46,581 nucleotides of DNA from assembly GCA_028819575.1 (NCBI GenBank), contig JAPPLB010000134.1, forward strand, positions 1 through 46,581, given 5' to 3'. Of the stretch, positions 24,443 to 33,343 are shown in pieces. Made by a program: the position numbers and the translations under genes. The stretch comes from Bryobacterales bacterium (GTDB lineage: Bacteria > Acidobacteriota > Terriglobia > Bryobacterales > UBA6623). The notes below the pieces were generated by a model. The model was given only the letters and a program-made list of their open reading frames with translations, had not been told where the DNA came from and searched no databases. Positions within the stretch are counted from its first letter, which is position 1, and each line of letters opens with the position of its first letter.

Positions 24443-25174
24443 CTACTTTTCCTGTGGCATGACACGGCCTGCCTCGATTCTCAGGATCCGGTCGCAGCGA
24501 CCGGCGAAGGTTAGATTATGGGTCGCCACAATGACGGTCAAGTCGTGGGAGGCAGGCAGCGCCAGAACAATGTCCATGATTCCTTGCGCCGTGCCGACAT
24601 CGAGATTCCCGGTAGGTTCGTCAGCCAACAGTAGTCGAGGCGAGGTCACCAGCGAACGCGCCAGGGCCACCCGTTGCTGCTCGCCACCCGACAGCTCGCC
24701 TGCCTGATGATGGGCCCTGTCAGCCAGCCCCACCTCATCGAGCCATCGCCATGCCGCCTTCTCGGCATCAGCGCGGTTCACCTCACCGATGAGCAACGGC
24801 ATCATCACGTTCTCGAGGGCAGAGAATTCCGGCAGCAGATGATAGTTCTGCCAGACATAGCCGATCGAAGTGTTACGAAACTCTGCCAATTCCGTCTCGG
24901 ATCTTTGCGAGAGGGGCTTCGTGTCGAAGTAGATTTCTCCCGAAGTCATGTTGTCGAGCGCTCCCAGCAGATACAGCAATGTCGTCTTGCCGGCGCCCGA
25001 CTCTCCGACCAGCGCGACGCTCTCACCCGAGCTCAACTCGAAGTTGGCGTCGTCGATGACGACGAGGTCGATGTCCCCTGACCGGAAAACCTTGCGAAGA
25101 TTCTCAACGCAAACAAGCGGGGGCCCTATTCCCTTGGAGCCGTCGTCTCCAGGAGTGCGTTGCGGCGGGTTCAC
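24443..25174 (-). CDS. LolD-like ABC transporter ATPase
   Basis: 243 aa. The start is GTG at 25174, overlapping the upstream stop (GTGA). Walker A GESGAGKTT, Q-loop region YVWQNYHLLPEFSALENV, signature LSGGEQQRVALARSL, Walker B LLLADEPTGNLD and H-loop ATHN are all present. The 'YHLLPEFSALENVMMPLL' block and overall length place it in the LolD/MacB/FtsE-type group that drives lipoprotein release or tripartite export rather than solute uptake. No permease gene is adjacent in the window, so the partner is unknown. It is second in an operon with the shikimate kinase. Confidence 0.9.
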   Translation of the reverse strand: MNPPQRTPGDDGSKGIGPPLVCVENLRKVFRSGDIDLVVIDDANFELSSGESVALVGESGAGKTTLLYLLGALDNMTSGEIYFDTKPLSQRSETELAEFRNTSIGYVWQNYHLLPEFSALENVMMPLLIGEVNRADAEKAAWRWLDEVGLADRAHHQAGELSGGEQQRVALARSLVTSPRLLLADEPTGNLDVGTAQGIMDIVLALPASHDLTVIVATHNLTFAGRCDRILRIEAGRVMPQEK

Positions 25175-25698
25175 AGCAGCAACAACCCTCGAATCTCTTC
25201 GACGATCTGCTTCGGTTCCGAGTTTTCGCTATCGATCGTGAAGTCCGCTTGGGCGTAGCTCTGCTTCCGCTCGCGGTACAGCGCCTCGAAGCGTTCACGG
25301 TCCCGCGCCAGCGGCCGATTGTTTTCGCTCGAAACCCGCTCCCAGAGCTGGCGTACCGGGCTTTTCAGCCATATCGACACCCCTGCCGTTGCAATCTTCA
25401 GTCGATTCGGCTTCTGCGCAAACGCGCCGCCGCCGAGCGCGACCACGCGAGCCATGCCCATGCGTGCTTTCCTGATCTGCTCAACGAGCGCCTTTTGTTC
25501 CATGACGCGAAATACCGGCTCTCCAAATCTATCGAAAATCTCGGTGATCTTCGAACCCGCCTCCCGCTCGATCTCGTCATCAAGATCGACAAAATCCCAT
25601 TTGAGCGTACCCGCCAGGGAACGGCCCACGGTCGACTTGCCACACCCCATGAAGCCGACGAGGTATAGAGCCGGCGAGCCCTTGAGCTTCACATGCAT
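25171..25698 (-). CDS. aroK: Shikimate kinase
   Basis: 175 aa, ATG 25698. P-loop GFMGCGKST (15-23), shikimate-binding DLDDEIE (about 39-45) and FR (EPVFRVMEQ), the glycine-rich GGGAF (about 91-95) and the lid 'NNRPLARDRERFEALYRERK' are in the order and spacing of AroK/AroL. The enzyme phosphorylates shikimate at the 3-hydroxyl using ATP, the fifth step towards chorismate. No other aro gene is nearby. The stop overlaps the LolD-like start as GTGA, so the two are translated together, a pairing with no obvious metabolic logic. Confidence 0.94.
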   Translation of the reverse strand: MHVKLKGSPALYLVGFMGCGKSTVGRSLAGTLKWDFVDLDDEIEREAGSKITEIFDRFGEPVFRVMEQKALVEQIRKARMGMARVVALGGGAFAQKPNRLKIATAGVSIWLKSPVRQLWERVSSENNRPLARDRERFEALYRERKQSYAQADFTIDSENSEPKQIVEEIRGLLLL

Positions 25699-26502
25699 CT
25701 ACGCATTCTCCACTGACTCGCTGCTCAGCCTCACACGACCCGCCATGCGGCCGAACAACAAGCCGGGCATCAGTCTTGCGACACCTACCAGCAGCCAACC
25801 GATGCGTGGCGTCACGACCATTCGCTTGCCCCGGCCCAAGCCATTCAGAGTGGCCAGCGCACACTCCTCTGCGCTGATCGTGAAATACTTCTTGCCGGGG
25901 ACCTTCGACGGCGCTCTACCGAGCAGGATGTTGCTTCCGAAAGGCGTATCGACGTATCCCGGGCACACGCTCATGACGTGGATTCCCTTGCGGCGCAGTT
26001 CCATCCACAGGCCGTCCGAGAACGCGTTCAGCGCATACTTCGACGCGCTGTAGAGATTCAGGTTCGGCACGGGGATCTTGCCCGCGATCGAGCTTACGTT
26101 CACCACCGCGCCCCCTGGCGGGATCAGAGGAACAAGCCGTCTGGTCAGTTCCACCGGAGCGAACAGGTTCAATGCAAAGAGCTGCCGTACGGTCTCGGGC
26201 GGGGATTCGATAGCTGCTTTGTGGAGACCGACCCCGGCGTTATTGACGAGCAGGTCCACTCGCTGCACACGCCGTTCGACTTCATCGGCCAAGCCCTCCA
26301 GGGCAGCCGGGTCGCAGAGATCGGCGGCGATCACGATGCTCTCCGCCGGCGCGATCTCACGAGCGACGGCTTCGAGTGCGGCCTGTCTGCGGGCTGTCAG
26401 AATCACCCGGGCTCCGCGCGCCGCAAGCTGCCGGGAAAGTGCTCTGCCGATGCCCGATGACGCCCCGGTGACCAGCGCCGTCTTGCCCGCGAAGTCGTTC
26501 AT
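25699..26502 (-). CDS. Short-chain dehydrogenase/reductase
   Basis: 267 aa from ATG 26502; an earlier in-frame ATG at 26541 would overlap the divergent gene and is rejected. Classical SDR features: cofactor motif TGASSGIG (12-19) with Arg residues after the second strand (LTARRQ), suggesting NADPH; NNAGVG; catalytic Ser in NVSSIAG; YSASK with the catalytic Tyr and Lys; then CPGYVDTPF. The C-terminal hydrophobic segment 'WLLVGVARLMPGLLFGRMAG' may associate with the membrane, as in SDRs acting on lipid substrates. The substrate cannot be inferred. It ends directly at the shikimate kinase start and is probably in the same operon. Confidence 0.92.
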   Translation of the reverse strand: MNDFAGKTALVTGASSGIGRALSRQLAARGARVILTARRQAALEAVAREIAPAESIVIAADLCDPAALEGLADEVERRVQRVDLLVNNAGVGLHKAAIESPPETVRQLFALNLFAPVELTRRLVPLIPPGGAVVNVSSIAGKIPVPNLNLYSASKYALNAFSDGLWMELRRKGIHVMSVCPGYVDTPFGSNILLGRAPSKVPGKKYFTISAEECALATLNGLGRGKRMVVTPRIGWLLVGVARLMPGLLFGRMAGRVRLSSESVENA

Positions 26503-26539
26503 GATTTGTGCGCCGGCAGGAGGGAAGCCATAATGTAGC

Positions 26540-27172
26540 ATGGCCGGCAGGGCGCTGCTTCCACTATTTCCGCTCCAGGTGGTTCTCTTCCCGGCGGCGC
26601 AGCTCCCCCTTCATATCTTCGAGCCTCGTTACCGGGAAATGGTCGGTAAGGCGATCGCTCAGAAGTCCGAGTTCGGAGTGATCTTCGCCGAAGAGACCAC
26701 GGTTTCTTCGATTGGCTGCACGGCCCTGGTCGAACAAGTGACCAAGCGCTACGAAGACGGCCGCTTCGATATCATGACCCGGGGCCGGCAACGCTTTCGC
26801 GCGCTCGAGCTGGACCAGGAGAAGGACTATCTCAGGGCCAGGATTGATTTCTTCCAGGACGAAACAGCGGAGTCGGCGCCGCGGAGCGTCGTCGAAGAAG
26901 CCAGGCATCTGGCCTATGAAGTCGCGCAAACCCTCAACGCCACGCTGCCCGAAGATCTCGTCGTCGACGAGCCCCAGGCCAGTTTTGCCTTGGCCGCCGC
27001 ACTGCCTCTTGAACTGAAGTTCAAACAGCAACTACTCGAGCAGCGTAGCGAGCCGCAGCGAATCCGCACGCTTGTCGACTATCTTGGCAAAGTCCTCGAG
27101 CGCGCCCGAACGACCCAACGGATGCAGAGTCTGGCAAGGACCAACGGCCACGGTGGCCGGGTCGTCGAGTGA
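26540..27172 (+). CDS. LON-substrate-binding-domain protein (stand-alone Lon N-domain)
   Basis: 210 aa from ATG 26540. The start 'LLPLFPLQVVLFPAAQLPLH' then 'IFEPRYREMV' is the diagnostic opening of the Lon N-terminal domain, followed by 'GVIF', a GCTA segment, 'YEDGRFDIMTRGRQRFRAL' and a C-terminal helical bundle. There is no AAA or protease domain, so it is the stand-alone form common in many phyla and of unclear function. It is transcribed divergently from the SDR gene with only 37 bases between starts. Confidence 0.92.
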   Translation: MAGRALLPLFPLQVVLFPAAQLPLHIFEPRYREMVGKAIAQKSEFGVIFAEETTVSSIGCTALVEQVTKRYEDGRFDIMTRGRQRFRALELDQEKDYLRARIDFFQDETAESAPRSVVEEARHLAYEVAQTLNATLPEDLVVDEPQASFALAAALPLELKFKQQLLEQRSEPQRIRTLVDYLGKVLERARTTQRMQSLARTNGHGGRVVE

Positions 27173-27294
27173 CGACTGCCCGAGAACGAGACGTTCGATG
27201 ATCGCCTGGAGTGGCATGCGATCCATCACGAACCCGGCGCTCTGAGGGAGGCTGTCGAAAGGGACCGGGTCTATCGACGGCTGATCTCTTTGAC

Positions 27295-30000
27295 TCAACG
27301 CACGGTTACAAACTCGCTCGAAGCCAGCAGCATTTGAGCATACTGCTTCCAGTCCGATTGGCTTTCATTCAGGAAGCCCCGCGCCGTTTTGAGCTCCTTC
27401 CTGGTGGGCGGGCGGGAGTAGAGGAGTTCGTAGGCCCTTTCGATGCGCGCTTTCATGTCCGGACCCACGTCCGACTGCAGGCGTTTCGCCAACACCTCGG
27501 CCTGTTGGATCACAAAGCTGTTGTTCAGGAAGAACAACCGCTGAAGCGGTCCTACGGTCACGCTTCGCACCGGAGCAGTGTCCTTGGGGTCCGGAAAGTT
27601 GAACAACGTCAGCATGCGGTCCGGCAAGGTTCGGTTGATGCTGCCATAGACTGCGCGCCGGTGGTTCTTGTCGGCAAGCGGCTCGCTGGGGCCGCCCATG
27701 GCGGGATCAAGGTTTCCGGCTACGGCCAGCAGGGAATCGCGCAGGGCCTCGGCATCGAGCTGCTGCTTGGGCTCGAAGCGCCAGAAGTAGTGGTTGGCGG
27801 CGTCTTTGTCGTAGTTCCTCTCGATAATCTCCGAGCTCAGCCGGTAGGTTGCCGACAGCATGATTTCGCGATGAATCGCTTTCATTGACCATCCCGACGC
27901 CACAAACCGCGCCGCCAGATAGTCGAGCAACAGCGGGTGCGTCGGGCGTTCGCCAAGCCGTCCGAAATTGCTCGGCGACGCCACAATGCCGCGGCCGAAA
28001 TGGTATTGCCAGATACGGTTTACCATCACGCGCGCCGTCAGCGGATTCTCCTTGTTCGCGATTGCTTCCGCAAGCTGTAAACGCCCGCTGCCGTTGTTGA
28101 AAGCGGGCGGCTCGCCTTGGCTCAGAATCCGCAGCCAGCGACGCGGCGCGATCGGACCCAGATTGTCCTTTTCGCCACGAATACGAACGTTGATGTCTTT
28201 CGGCTCGTCGGCTTCGCGGTAGGAGTGAATGAAGGGATACTGCTCCGGAACCTCTTCCTCCAAGGCCTTCAGCTCGGCTTCAAGGCGTTCGAGGTGCGCC
28301 ACCCAGGCCGTGTTGAGAAAGCGCTTGATGCCCTTCGCATCACGGTGATAGATGCCCTCGGGGTACGCCATCGCAGCCCGGCGGTACTTCTTGTATGCCA
28401 GGTCTCGCCACAGATACCATTTCGTCGGCTCCATGAAATCGAGATTCGTATTGAGCAGCGTCCTCTGGTCGCGGGAGCCTTTCGCCCCCCCGAGCCGGAC
28501 GTAGTTGACGTCGTCGACTTCCCGCTTCTCCTTGTGGATGGCGAGGACCAACTTCTGCACCTCCGCCGAACGCTGCTTGACAAGATCCAGGCTCGCATCT
28601 TCGCTGAGCACCTTCTTCCAGTCATCCAGGTAACCGTGGTCGTGGGTTTCCTTGTCGAGATAGGTGATCCAGCGCTCCAGCGTTTCCCGATCCAAGCCGG
28701 CCCCTTCCGCCACTGCCACCGGATCTTTTCCACGGTGCCGCACTCGCCAGGAGGAGACGAGATAGTCCTCCGTTTGCGTCATCGAGATGTCGATGAGTTG
28801 GTCGGTGACCTTCTTCAAGAAGGCGTCCGTCTCGATTTTCTTTACCTTGACTCGCTCCTGGGCCTCTTTGCGCGCGGCGACCACGTTGTCGTCGACCAGC
28901 GGGAACTCATTTTTCTCGGTGCTCGAGAAGACACCTTGCAGCGAATAGAAGTCCTTCGTCGGGATCGGGTCGTATTTGTGGTCGTGGCACTGCGCGCAGC
29001 CCAACGTGAGCCCGAGCAACACGCGCCCGGTAACATCGACGCGATCGTCATCGCGTTTGCCGAGCGCATGGAAGCCCAGCGCCGGCAGCAACTCCTCCCG
29101 GTCACCGCCGGGCATCAAGTCGGCGGCCAGTTGCGCTTTGATGAAGCGGTCGTAGGGCATATCGTCGTTGAAGGCCTTGATTACCCAGTCTCGGTAGCGG
29201 TAGGCGAAAGGGAACGGAGTGTCCTCGAATGCGGAGGACATGCCCTCGCCGTAGCGCGCCAGGTCCAGCCAATAACGGCCCCAACGCTCTCCGTATCGAG
29301 GCGAGTCGAGCAACCTCTCGACGACTGCCGCAAAGGCTTGCGGAGAATCATCCGCCGCGAAAGCCGCGACTTCCTCGGGTGTCGGCGGAAGTCCGATAAG
29401 ATCGAATGTCGCCCGCCGAATCAGCACGCGTTTCTCCGCGGGCGCTACAGGCCGCAACCCATCGGCCTCCATTCGGGCGAGGACAAATCGGTCCACCGCG
29501 GTGCGAGGCCATTGCCGATCGTCGATGTCCGGCAGATCAGGCTTGCGTACCGGCTGGAACGACCAGAACTCTCGAAATTCCGGCCGGATGACGTATTCGT
29601 CCTCCGTCTGCTCCCTGGAAACTGCGAGTTGGGGCTCTGGCCACACCGCTCCATCGTTGATCCACTTCCGCAGGTCGGCGATCTGTTCCTCGCTGAGCTT
29701 CTCGGCTGGCGGCATCTTGAGTTCCGCGTGCGTGCGCGAAACCGCCTGAAACAGGAGACTCGTTTCGGCTTCGCCGGGCACGATAGCAGGCCCCCTGCCA
29801 CCGCCTTCGAGAAGGTGCTCGCGGGCATCGAGACGCAAACCGCCCATTCGGGTTTCCGTGTGACAGGTGTAGCAATTCTTCGCGAGCAGCGGTCGCACGC
29901 GGGTCTCGAAAAAATCTTCCCCGGCTTGGTTAGCAGGAGCGCCCGAGGTGAATATGACCAACAGGACGAAAAGACAGGGACCGCGCATGGGGAAATTCAT
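27295..30000 (-). CDS. Cytochrome-c-like DUF1549/DUF1553 protein
   Basis: 901 aa from ATG 30000; the longer frame upstream has no signal sequence and is rejected. A signal peptide (about 1-25, ending near APANQA) exports it. A heme-binding CYTCH (43-47) marks the N-terminal planctomycete-type cytochrome module; then DUF1549, with the second heme-like CAQCHDHKYDP (reading 'ALGFHALGKRDDDRVDVTGR' just before), and DUF1553 at the C-terminus ending 'LLASSEFVTVR'. Such proteins are abundant in Planctomycetota, Verrucomicrobiota and Solibacter-like Acidobacteriota; roles in polysaccharide or C1 oxidation are suggested for the family but unproven. Unlike the copy at 34795, it has no DUF1501 partner next to it. 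Confidence 0.9.
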   Translation of the reverse strand: MNFPMRGPCLFVLLVIFTSGAPANQAGEDFFETRVRPLLAKNCYTCHTETRMGGLRLDAREHLLEGGGRGPAIVPGEAETSLLFQAVSRTHAELKMPPAEKLSEEQIADLRKWINDGAVWPEPQLAVSREQTEDEYVIRPEFREFWSFQPVRKPDLPDIDDRQWPRTAVDRFVLARMEADGLRPVAPAEKRVLIRRATFDLIGLPPTPEEVAAFAADDSPQAFAAVVERLLDSPRYGERWGRYWLDLARYGEGMSSAFEDTPFPFAYRYRDWVIKAFNDDMPYDRFIKAQLAADLMPGGDREELLPALGFHALGKRDDDRVDVTGRVLLGLTLGCAQCHDHKYDPIPTKDFYSLQGVFSSTEKNEFPLVDDNVVAARKEAQERVKVKKIETDAFLKKVTDQLIDISMTQTEDYLVSSWRVRHRGKDPVAVAEGAGLDRETLERWITYLDKETHDHGYLDDWKKVLSEDASLDLVKQRSAEVQKLVLAIHKEKREVDDVNYVRLGGAKGSRDQRTLLNTNLDFMEPTKWYLWRDLAYKKYRRAAMAYPEGIYHRDAKGIKRFLNTAWVAHLERLEAELKALEEEVPEQYPFIHSYREADEPKDINVRIRGEKDNLGPIAPRRWLRILSQGEPPAFNNGSGRLQLAEAIANKENPLTARVMVNRIWQYHFGRGIVASPSNFGRLGERPTHPLLLDYLAARFVASGWSMKAIHREIMLSATYRLSSEIIERNYDKDAANHYFWRFEPKQQLDAEALRDSLLAVAGNLDPAMGGPSEPLADKNHRRAVYGSINRTLPDRMLTLFNFPDPKDTAPVRSVTVGPLQRLFFLNNSFVIQQAEVLAKRLQSDVGPDMKARIERAYELLYSRPPTRKELKTARGFLNESQSDWKQYAQMLLASSEFVTVR

Positions 30001-30179
30001 GTTCAGTATAGTTGCCGAGGGCAGTTTGCGGACCGTTCCGCAGCGGTTTCTCCTGACAAGCCGTGGCGCCGCAGGCGATGGGTGCTTCTCACCCTCGACC
30101 GCAGTGCGATTCGTCTCTGCCCCCGGAGTGCTCCCGGATTCATGTGCACGAAGAATATCCCGAATGCGTCGATTCCTAT

Positions 30180-31823
30180 GTGAGCCATGCTCGCTTGGGA
30201 TTGGTGTGTATGCTGGGGCTCTTGCTGGCCCTGCCGTGCCTTGGTGCTGATGCCGGGTCCTTTTTGAAGCAAGCCCGCAAAGCCGAGAAAGCCGGCGACG
30301 ACGTCTCCGCGTTTCTGTTCTACATGCAAGCGAGGGCCCGGGAACCGGCGAACCGCCGGTTCGTTTGGGCCGCGGAAGCCGTTCGGCGGCGCGCAGCGCA
30401 GACATTGGCGGGGCTTGGCAATCTCGCCGCGGCACAGAAGCTCGACCCGGCGGACCCCTATCTCTCAGGATTCGGAGCCGACCGGGGTGGCGAGTTCCTT
30501 GGCCACGCCATCAAGCAACCTCGTCCGTTGAAGGCCTCGGTGGAGCTCAAGCCCGAGAACAAGACTGCCGATTTCCGCGTACGGGACTCGATGCGTGAGG
30601 TCTACAAGGAAGTCGCCGGGTCTTTTGGACTTGCGGTCGCGTTCGATCTTGATTTCGCCGGAGACGAAGAGGTCCGCTTCGAACTCGATGGCGCCGACTT
30701 CTACGAAACGATCCATGCCCTGATCGATGTGACCGACACGATCGTCATCCCCGTTCACGCCGGGCTTTTCCTTGTGGCCGAGGATTCGCAGGCCAATCGG
30801 AGGCAGCTCGAGCCCGTGGCGACCGCCGTGATCCCCATCACGGAGCCGATCACGGCGCAGGACGCCGACGAATTGGCCAAGGCTGTCCAGCAGACGCTGA
30901 ATATCCGGCGCCTGTTCGTCGACACGACGCGGCGTCAGGTGCTCGTCCGGGACACGGTTCGCAACGTGCAACTCGCCGAAGCCCTCTACCATCATCTCGC
31001 TCATCCTCGCGCCGAGGTGGTGATCGATGTCGATCTGATCACGGCGGCGGATTCATCGGAGACGACCACCGGCTTCCAACTTCCAACGTCTTTCCCGGTG
31101 ACGAACTTCAGCACGATCTTTTGGAACACACCCCGCGAAATCAGCCGCCTGGCGCCGCTGCTCGGCATGGGAGGCGGACAGACGGTCTTCGGCATCGCCA
31201 TCGGAAGCGCCTCCCTGCTGGCGCAGAAGATGGAATCATCGGGCCGCGTCTTCACCGGTTTCTCCTTGCGTTCGACGAACGGAATGCCGGCCAGCTTCCT
31301 GGTTGGAGAACAGTTTCCGATCATCAATGCCCGCTTTTCGGCTCCTCTGATCACCGACGAGATCGGTGACTCGATCAACCGGGGCACTTTCCGGGAGCCG
31401 ATCCCGTCGTTCACGTTCGAAGACCTCGGTTTGACGTTCGAAGTGACGCCTCAGATTCACAGCGCGAAGGAGGTCTCACTCGAGATCAACATCGAGATCA
31501 AGCAATTGACCGGGGTCGCCGTGAACGACATCCCCATACTGTCTCATCGGCAAATGCGGACCTCGGCCCGGCTGCGTGACGGCGAAGCGGCTCTCATCTC
31601 CGGGTTGGCTGTTCTGGAAAGGCGCCGCACGAAAAGCGGTCTTGCCTTCTTCTCTCAAATTCCCTGGATCGGAAACGTCCTGAGCCGCAACTTCTTCGAG
31701 AGCAGTCAAGACCACTTGATCATCGCGATCCGTCCACGTGTCGTTCGGCTTCCGCCGGAGGAAATCGAGCCCAGCCTCACCTTGCGCGCGGGGCCCGAAG
31801 CGAGACCCCTGCCGGCCATTTGA
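30180..31823 (+). CDS. Secretin-like (type II/III secretion) outer-membrane protein
   Basis: 547 aa from GTG 30180, chosen because it gives a classical signal peptide (SHARLGLVCMLGLLLALPC, cleaved near GADA); ATG 30210 is an alternative. A TPR-like helical region (about 25-100) precedes N-domain-like repeats ('VYKEVAGSFGLAVAFDLDF', 'LVRDTVRNVQLAEALYHHLA'). The C-terminal about 230 residues are the secretin beta-barrel signature: VGEQFPIINA, 'FEDLGLTFEVTPQIHSAKEV', 'MRTSARLRDGEAALISGLA'. This is the GspD-type plan with a TPR-like N-terminal region. No other secretion gene is near, so it is an orphan secretin. It is divergent from the cytochrome-like gene. Confidence 0.88.
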   Translation: MSHARLGLVCMLGLLLALPCLGADAGSFLKQARKAEKAGDDVSAFLFYMQARAREPANRRFVWAAEAVRRRAAQTLAGLGNLAAAQKLDPADPYLSGFGADRGGEFLGHAIKQPRPLKASVELKPENKTADFRVRDSMREVYKEVAGSFGLAVAFDLDFAGDEEVRFELDGADFYETIHALIDVTDTIVIPVHAGLFLVAEDSQANRRQLEPVATAVIPITEPITAQDADELAKAVQQTLNIRRLFVDTTRRQVLVRDTVRNVQLAEALYHHLAHPRAEVVIDVDLITAADSSETTTGFQLPTSFPVTNFSTIFWNTPREISRLAPLLGMGGGQTVFGIAIGSASLLAQKMESSGRVFTGFSLRSTNGMPASFLVGEQFPIINARFSAPLITDEIGDSINRGTFREPIPSFTFEDLGLTFEVTPQIHSAKEVSLEINIEIKQLTGVAVNDIPILSHRQMRTSARLRDGEAALISGLAVLERRRTKSGLAFFSQIPWIGNVLSRNFFESSQDHLIIAIRPRVVRLPPEEIEPSLTLRAGPEARPLPAI

Positions 31824-31901
31824 CCGGCTGTTGCACCGCGGGGACCAGCGTCCCGATCTTGGGATGGGGACAGCCATGAGCGGAAACCTGGCCTGAGGCG
31901 C

Positions 31902-31918
31902 AGGTGAGAAATGCGGGC
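31902..31918 (+). repeat. Solo end of the 187-bp element (short)
   Basis: AGGTGAGAAATGCGGGC matches the right-hand end of the 187-bp element apart from a G for A. It lies in the intergenic gap 31824-32032, which holds nothing else recognisable. Confidence 0.5.
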
Positions 31919-32032
31919 AAGAACCCTATCGATCCGGCGAAGCTATGCAGGTTCGCAGTTCCCCGGTTCTGGCTTCCACGAACGGTTAGCTAAAAGGTCA
32001 ACGCCTGCGGATTTGCGAAGATACACTTTCGC

Positions 32033-33079
32033 ATGTCGTTCATGATCGACGAGATCGTGCAGCAGCCCGACGCGCTCGAACGCACTTTGCGCAAGGAACT
32101 TCCTCGGGTCGAAGCGTTTCGGCGGCGGCTCTCCCATCTGTCCATCGACTTCGTGAGCCTGGCCGCGCGAGGAACGTCGGACAACGCGGCTCTTTTCGGA
32201 CGTTATCTCATCGAGATCTCAACCGGCCTGCCCGCAACGCTCGCCGCCCCTTCGGTGACTACCCTGTACGGTGTCCGGCACCGATGGAAAAACACGCTCG
32301 TCATCGCGCTTTCCCAATCGGGGGAGTCCACCGATACCAATCTGTATGTCCAGGCAGCCCGCGAGGCGGGGGCGCTGACCGTCGGGATTACGAATGAGAG
32401 CACCAGTTCGCTAACCCGCATGGTCGACGAGGTCTTTTTCGTTCATGCCGGGCGCGAGAAGAGCGTAGCCGCCACCAAGACCTATACGGGTCAGCTACTG
32501 GTGCTGTACTTGCTCGCGTACGCTCTCGGGGCGCCGATCCCTCCCAAGAGCCTGGAGCGGTTGCCCGAGCTCGCGCGGCGAGCGCTGCGAACCAGGAAGC
32601 AGGTCGCCGCGCTTTCCGAGCGGTACCGCTCGATGAACCAGGCCGTCGTCGTTGGCCGCGGATTGAACTACGCCAACGCTTTCGAGCTGTCACTGAAGAT
32701 GATGGAGACTTGCTATGTCGTGGCCGAGCGGTTCTCCGGCGCGGACTTCCTGCACGGCCCCATCGCACTCGTCGAGCGCGCCTTCCCGGTCTTTGTCTTC
32801 TCGCCCCCGGGTCCGACCAGTGGAACGACCCTCGACATACTGCGGCGCCTGAGAGATCTCGAGGCCGAGACCATCGTGATCGGAGAGGCGACGGACGCCG
32901 CGATGCGTTCCATCAGCGTGCCCGTCACGGGCCGTGTTCCGGCGGGTTGCCCCCGGGATCTGCTGACGCCCATCCCCTACATCATCCCGGCGCAACTCTT
33001 CTGCGCGTTCCTGGCCGAACAGAAGGGTCTCGACCCGGACCATCCCCGGACTCTGACCAAGGTGACGCGAACGATCTGA
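32033..33079 (+). CDS. SIS-domain sugar-phosphate isomerase/deaminase (GlmS C-terminal or NagB-II type)
   Basis: 348 aa with two SIS domains and no N-terminal glutaminase. First SIS: 'RGTSDNAALFGRYLIE', ALSQSGESTDT, 'TNESTSSLTRMVDEVFFVHA', KSVAATKTYTGQ. Second SIS: 'VVVGRGLNYANAFELSLKMM' and FSGADFLHGPIALVE, which carries the family-typical Glu and His positions. Without the Cys-type glutaminase it would act as a glucosamine-6-phosphate deaminase or a related aminosugar-phosphate enzyme in cytoplasmic aminosugar breakdown. Alternative start ATG 32042. The promoter region is unremarkable. No nag or transporter gene is adjacent. Confidence 0.9.
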   Translation: MSFMIDEIVQQPDALERTLRKELPRVEAFRRRLSHLSIDFVSLAARGTSDNAALFGRYLIEISTGLPATLAAPSVTTLYGVRHRWKNTLVIALSQSGESTDTNLYVQAAREAGALTVGITNESTSSLTRMVDEVFFVHAGREKSVAATKTYTGQLLVLYLLAYALGAPIPPKSLERLPELARRALRTRKQVAALSERYRSMNQAVVVGRGLNYANAFELSLKMMETCYVVAERFSGADFLHGPIALVERAFPVFVFSPPGPTSGTTLDILRRLRDLEAETIVIGEATDAAMRSISVPVTGRVPAGCPRDLLTPIPYIIPAQLFCAFLAEQKGLDPDHPRTLTKVTRTI

Positions 33080-33126
33080 AATCCTGAAGCGAAGACCGCC
33101 GCCTCACGCGAACGATGTTTGCGTCA

Positions 33127-33213
33127 TGGTGCCCGGGGTGGGACTCGAACCCACACGTCCCGAAGGACAGAGGATTTTAAGTCCTCTGCGTCTGCCGATT
33201 TCGCCACCCGGGC
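33127..33213 (-). tRNA. tRNA-Leu (anticodon TAA)
   Basis: The minus strand folds as a class II tRNA of 87 bases including an encoded CCA (33127-33129). Acceptor GCCCGGG/CCCGGGC pairs perfectly. The anticodon stem AGAGGA closes a loop CTTAAAA with anticodon TAA. A long variable arm TGTCCTTCGGGACG and the T arm with GGTTCGAGTCC follow, giving a complete Leu isoacceptor. No integrase lies beside it. Confidence 0.97.
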
Positions 33214-33343
33214 ATCGCTTGCGATCGGCTTCCGGCTTCCTTCCGCTGCGCTCATCTTATCTTCCGGAGCCAGGCGCCAGAGGAAAAAGGACTGCGCAGC
33301 CTGGGGAATCGCCGTTCGAGAGCCTTACGACAGCCCTGAGAGA

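Noticed and set aside
28117..30183. 688-aa open frame opposite the DUF1549/DUF1553 gene
   Set aside because: It is the complement of a clearly coding gene; the residue pattern rich in Val, Arg and Gln is typical of antisense shadows in high-GC DNA.
33127..33213. tRNA-Leu as the island attachment site
   Set aside because: The gene is intact and lies 12 kb from the recombinases, with no duplicated tRNA 3' end near 20,940; the split dinB is a better candidate site.
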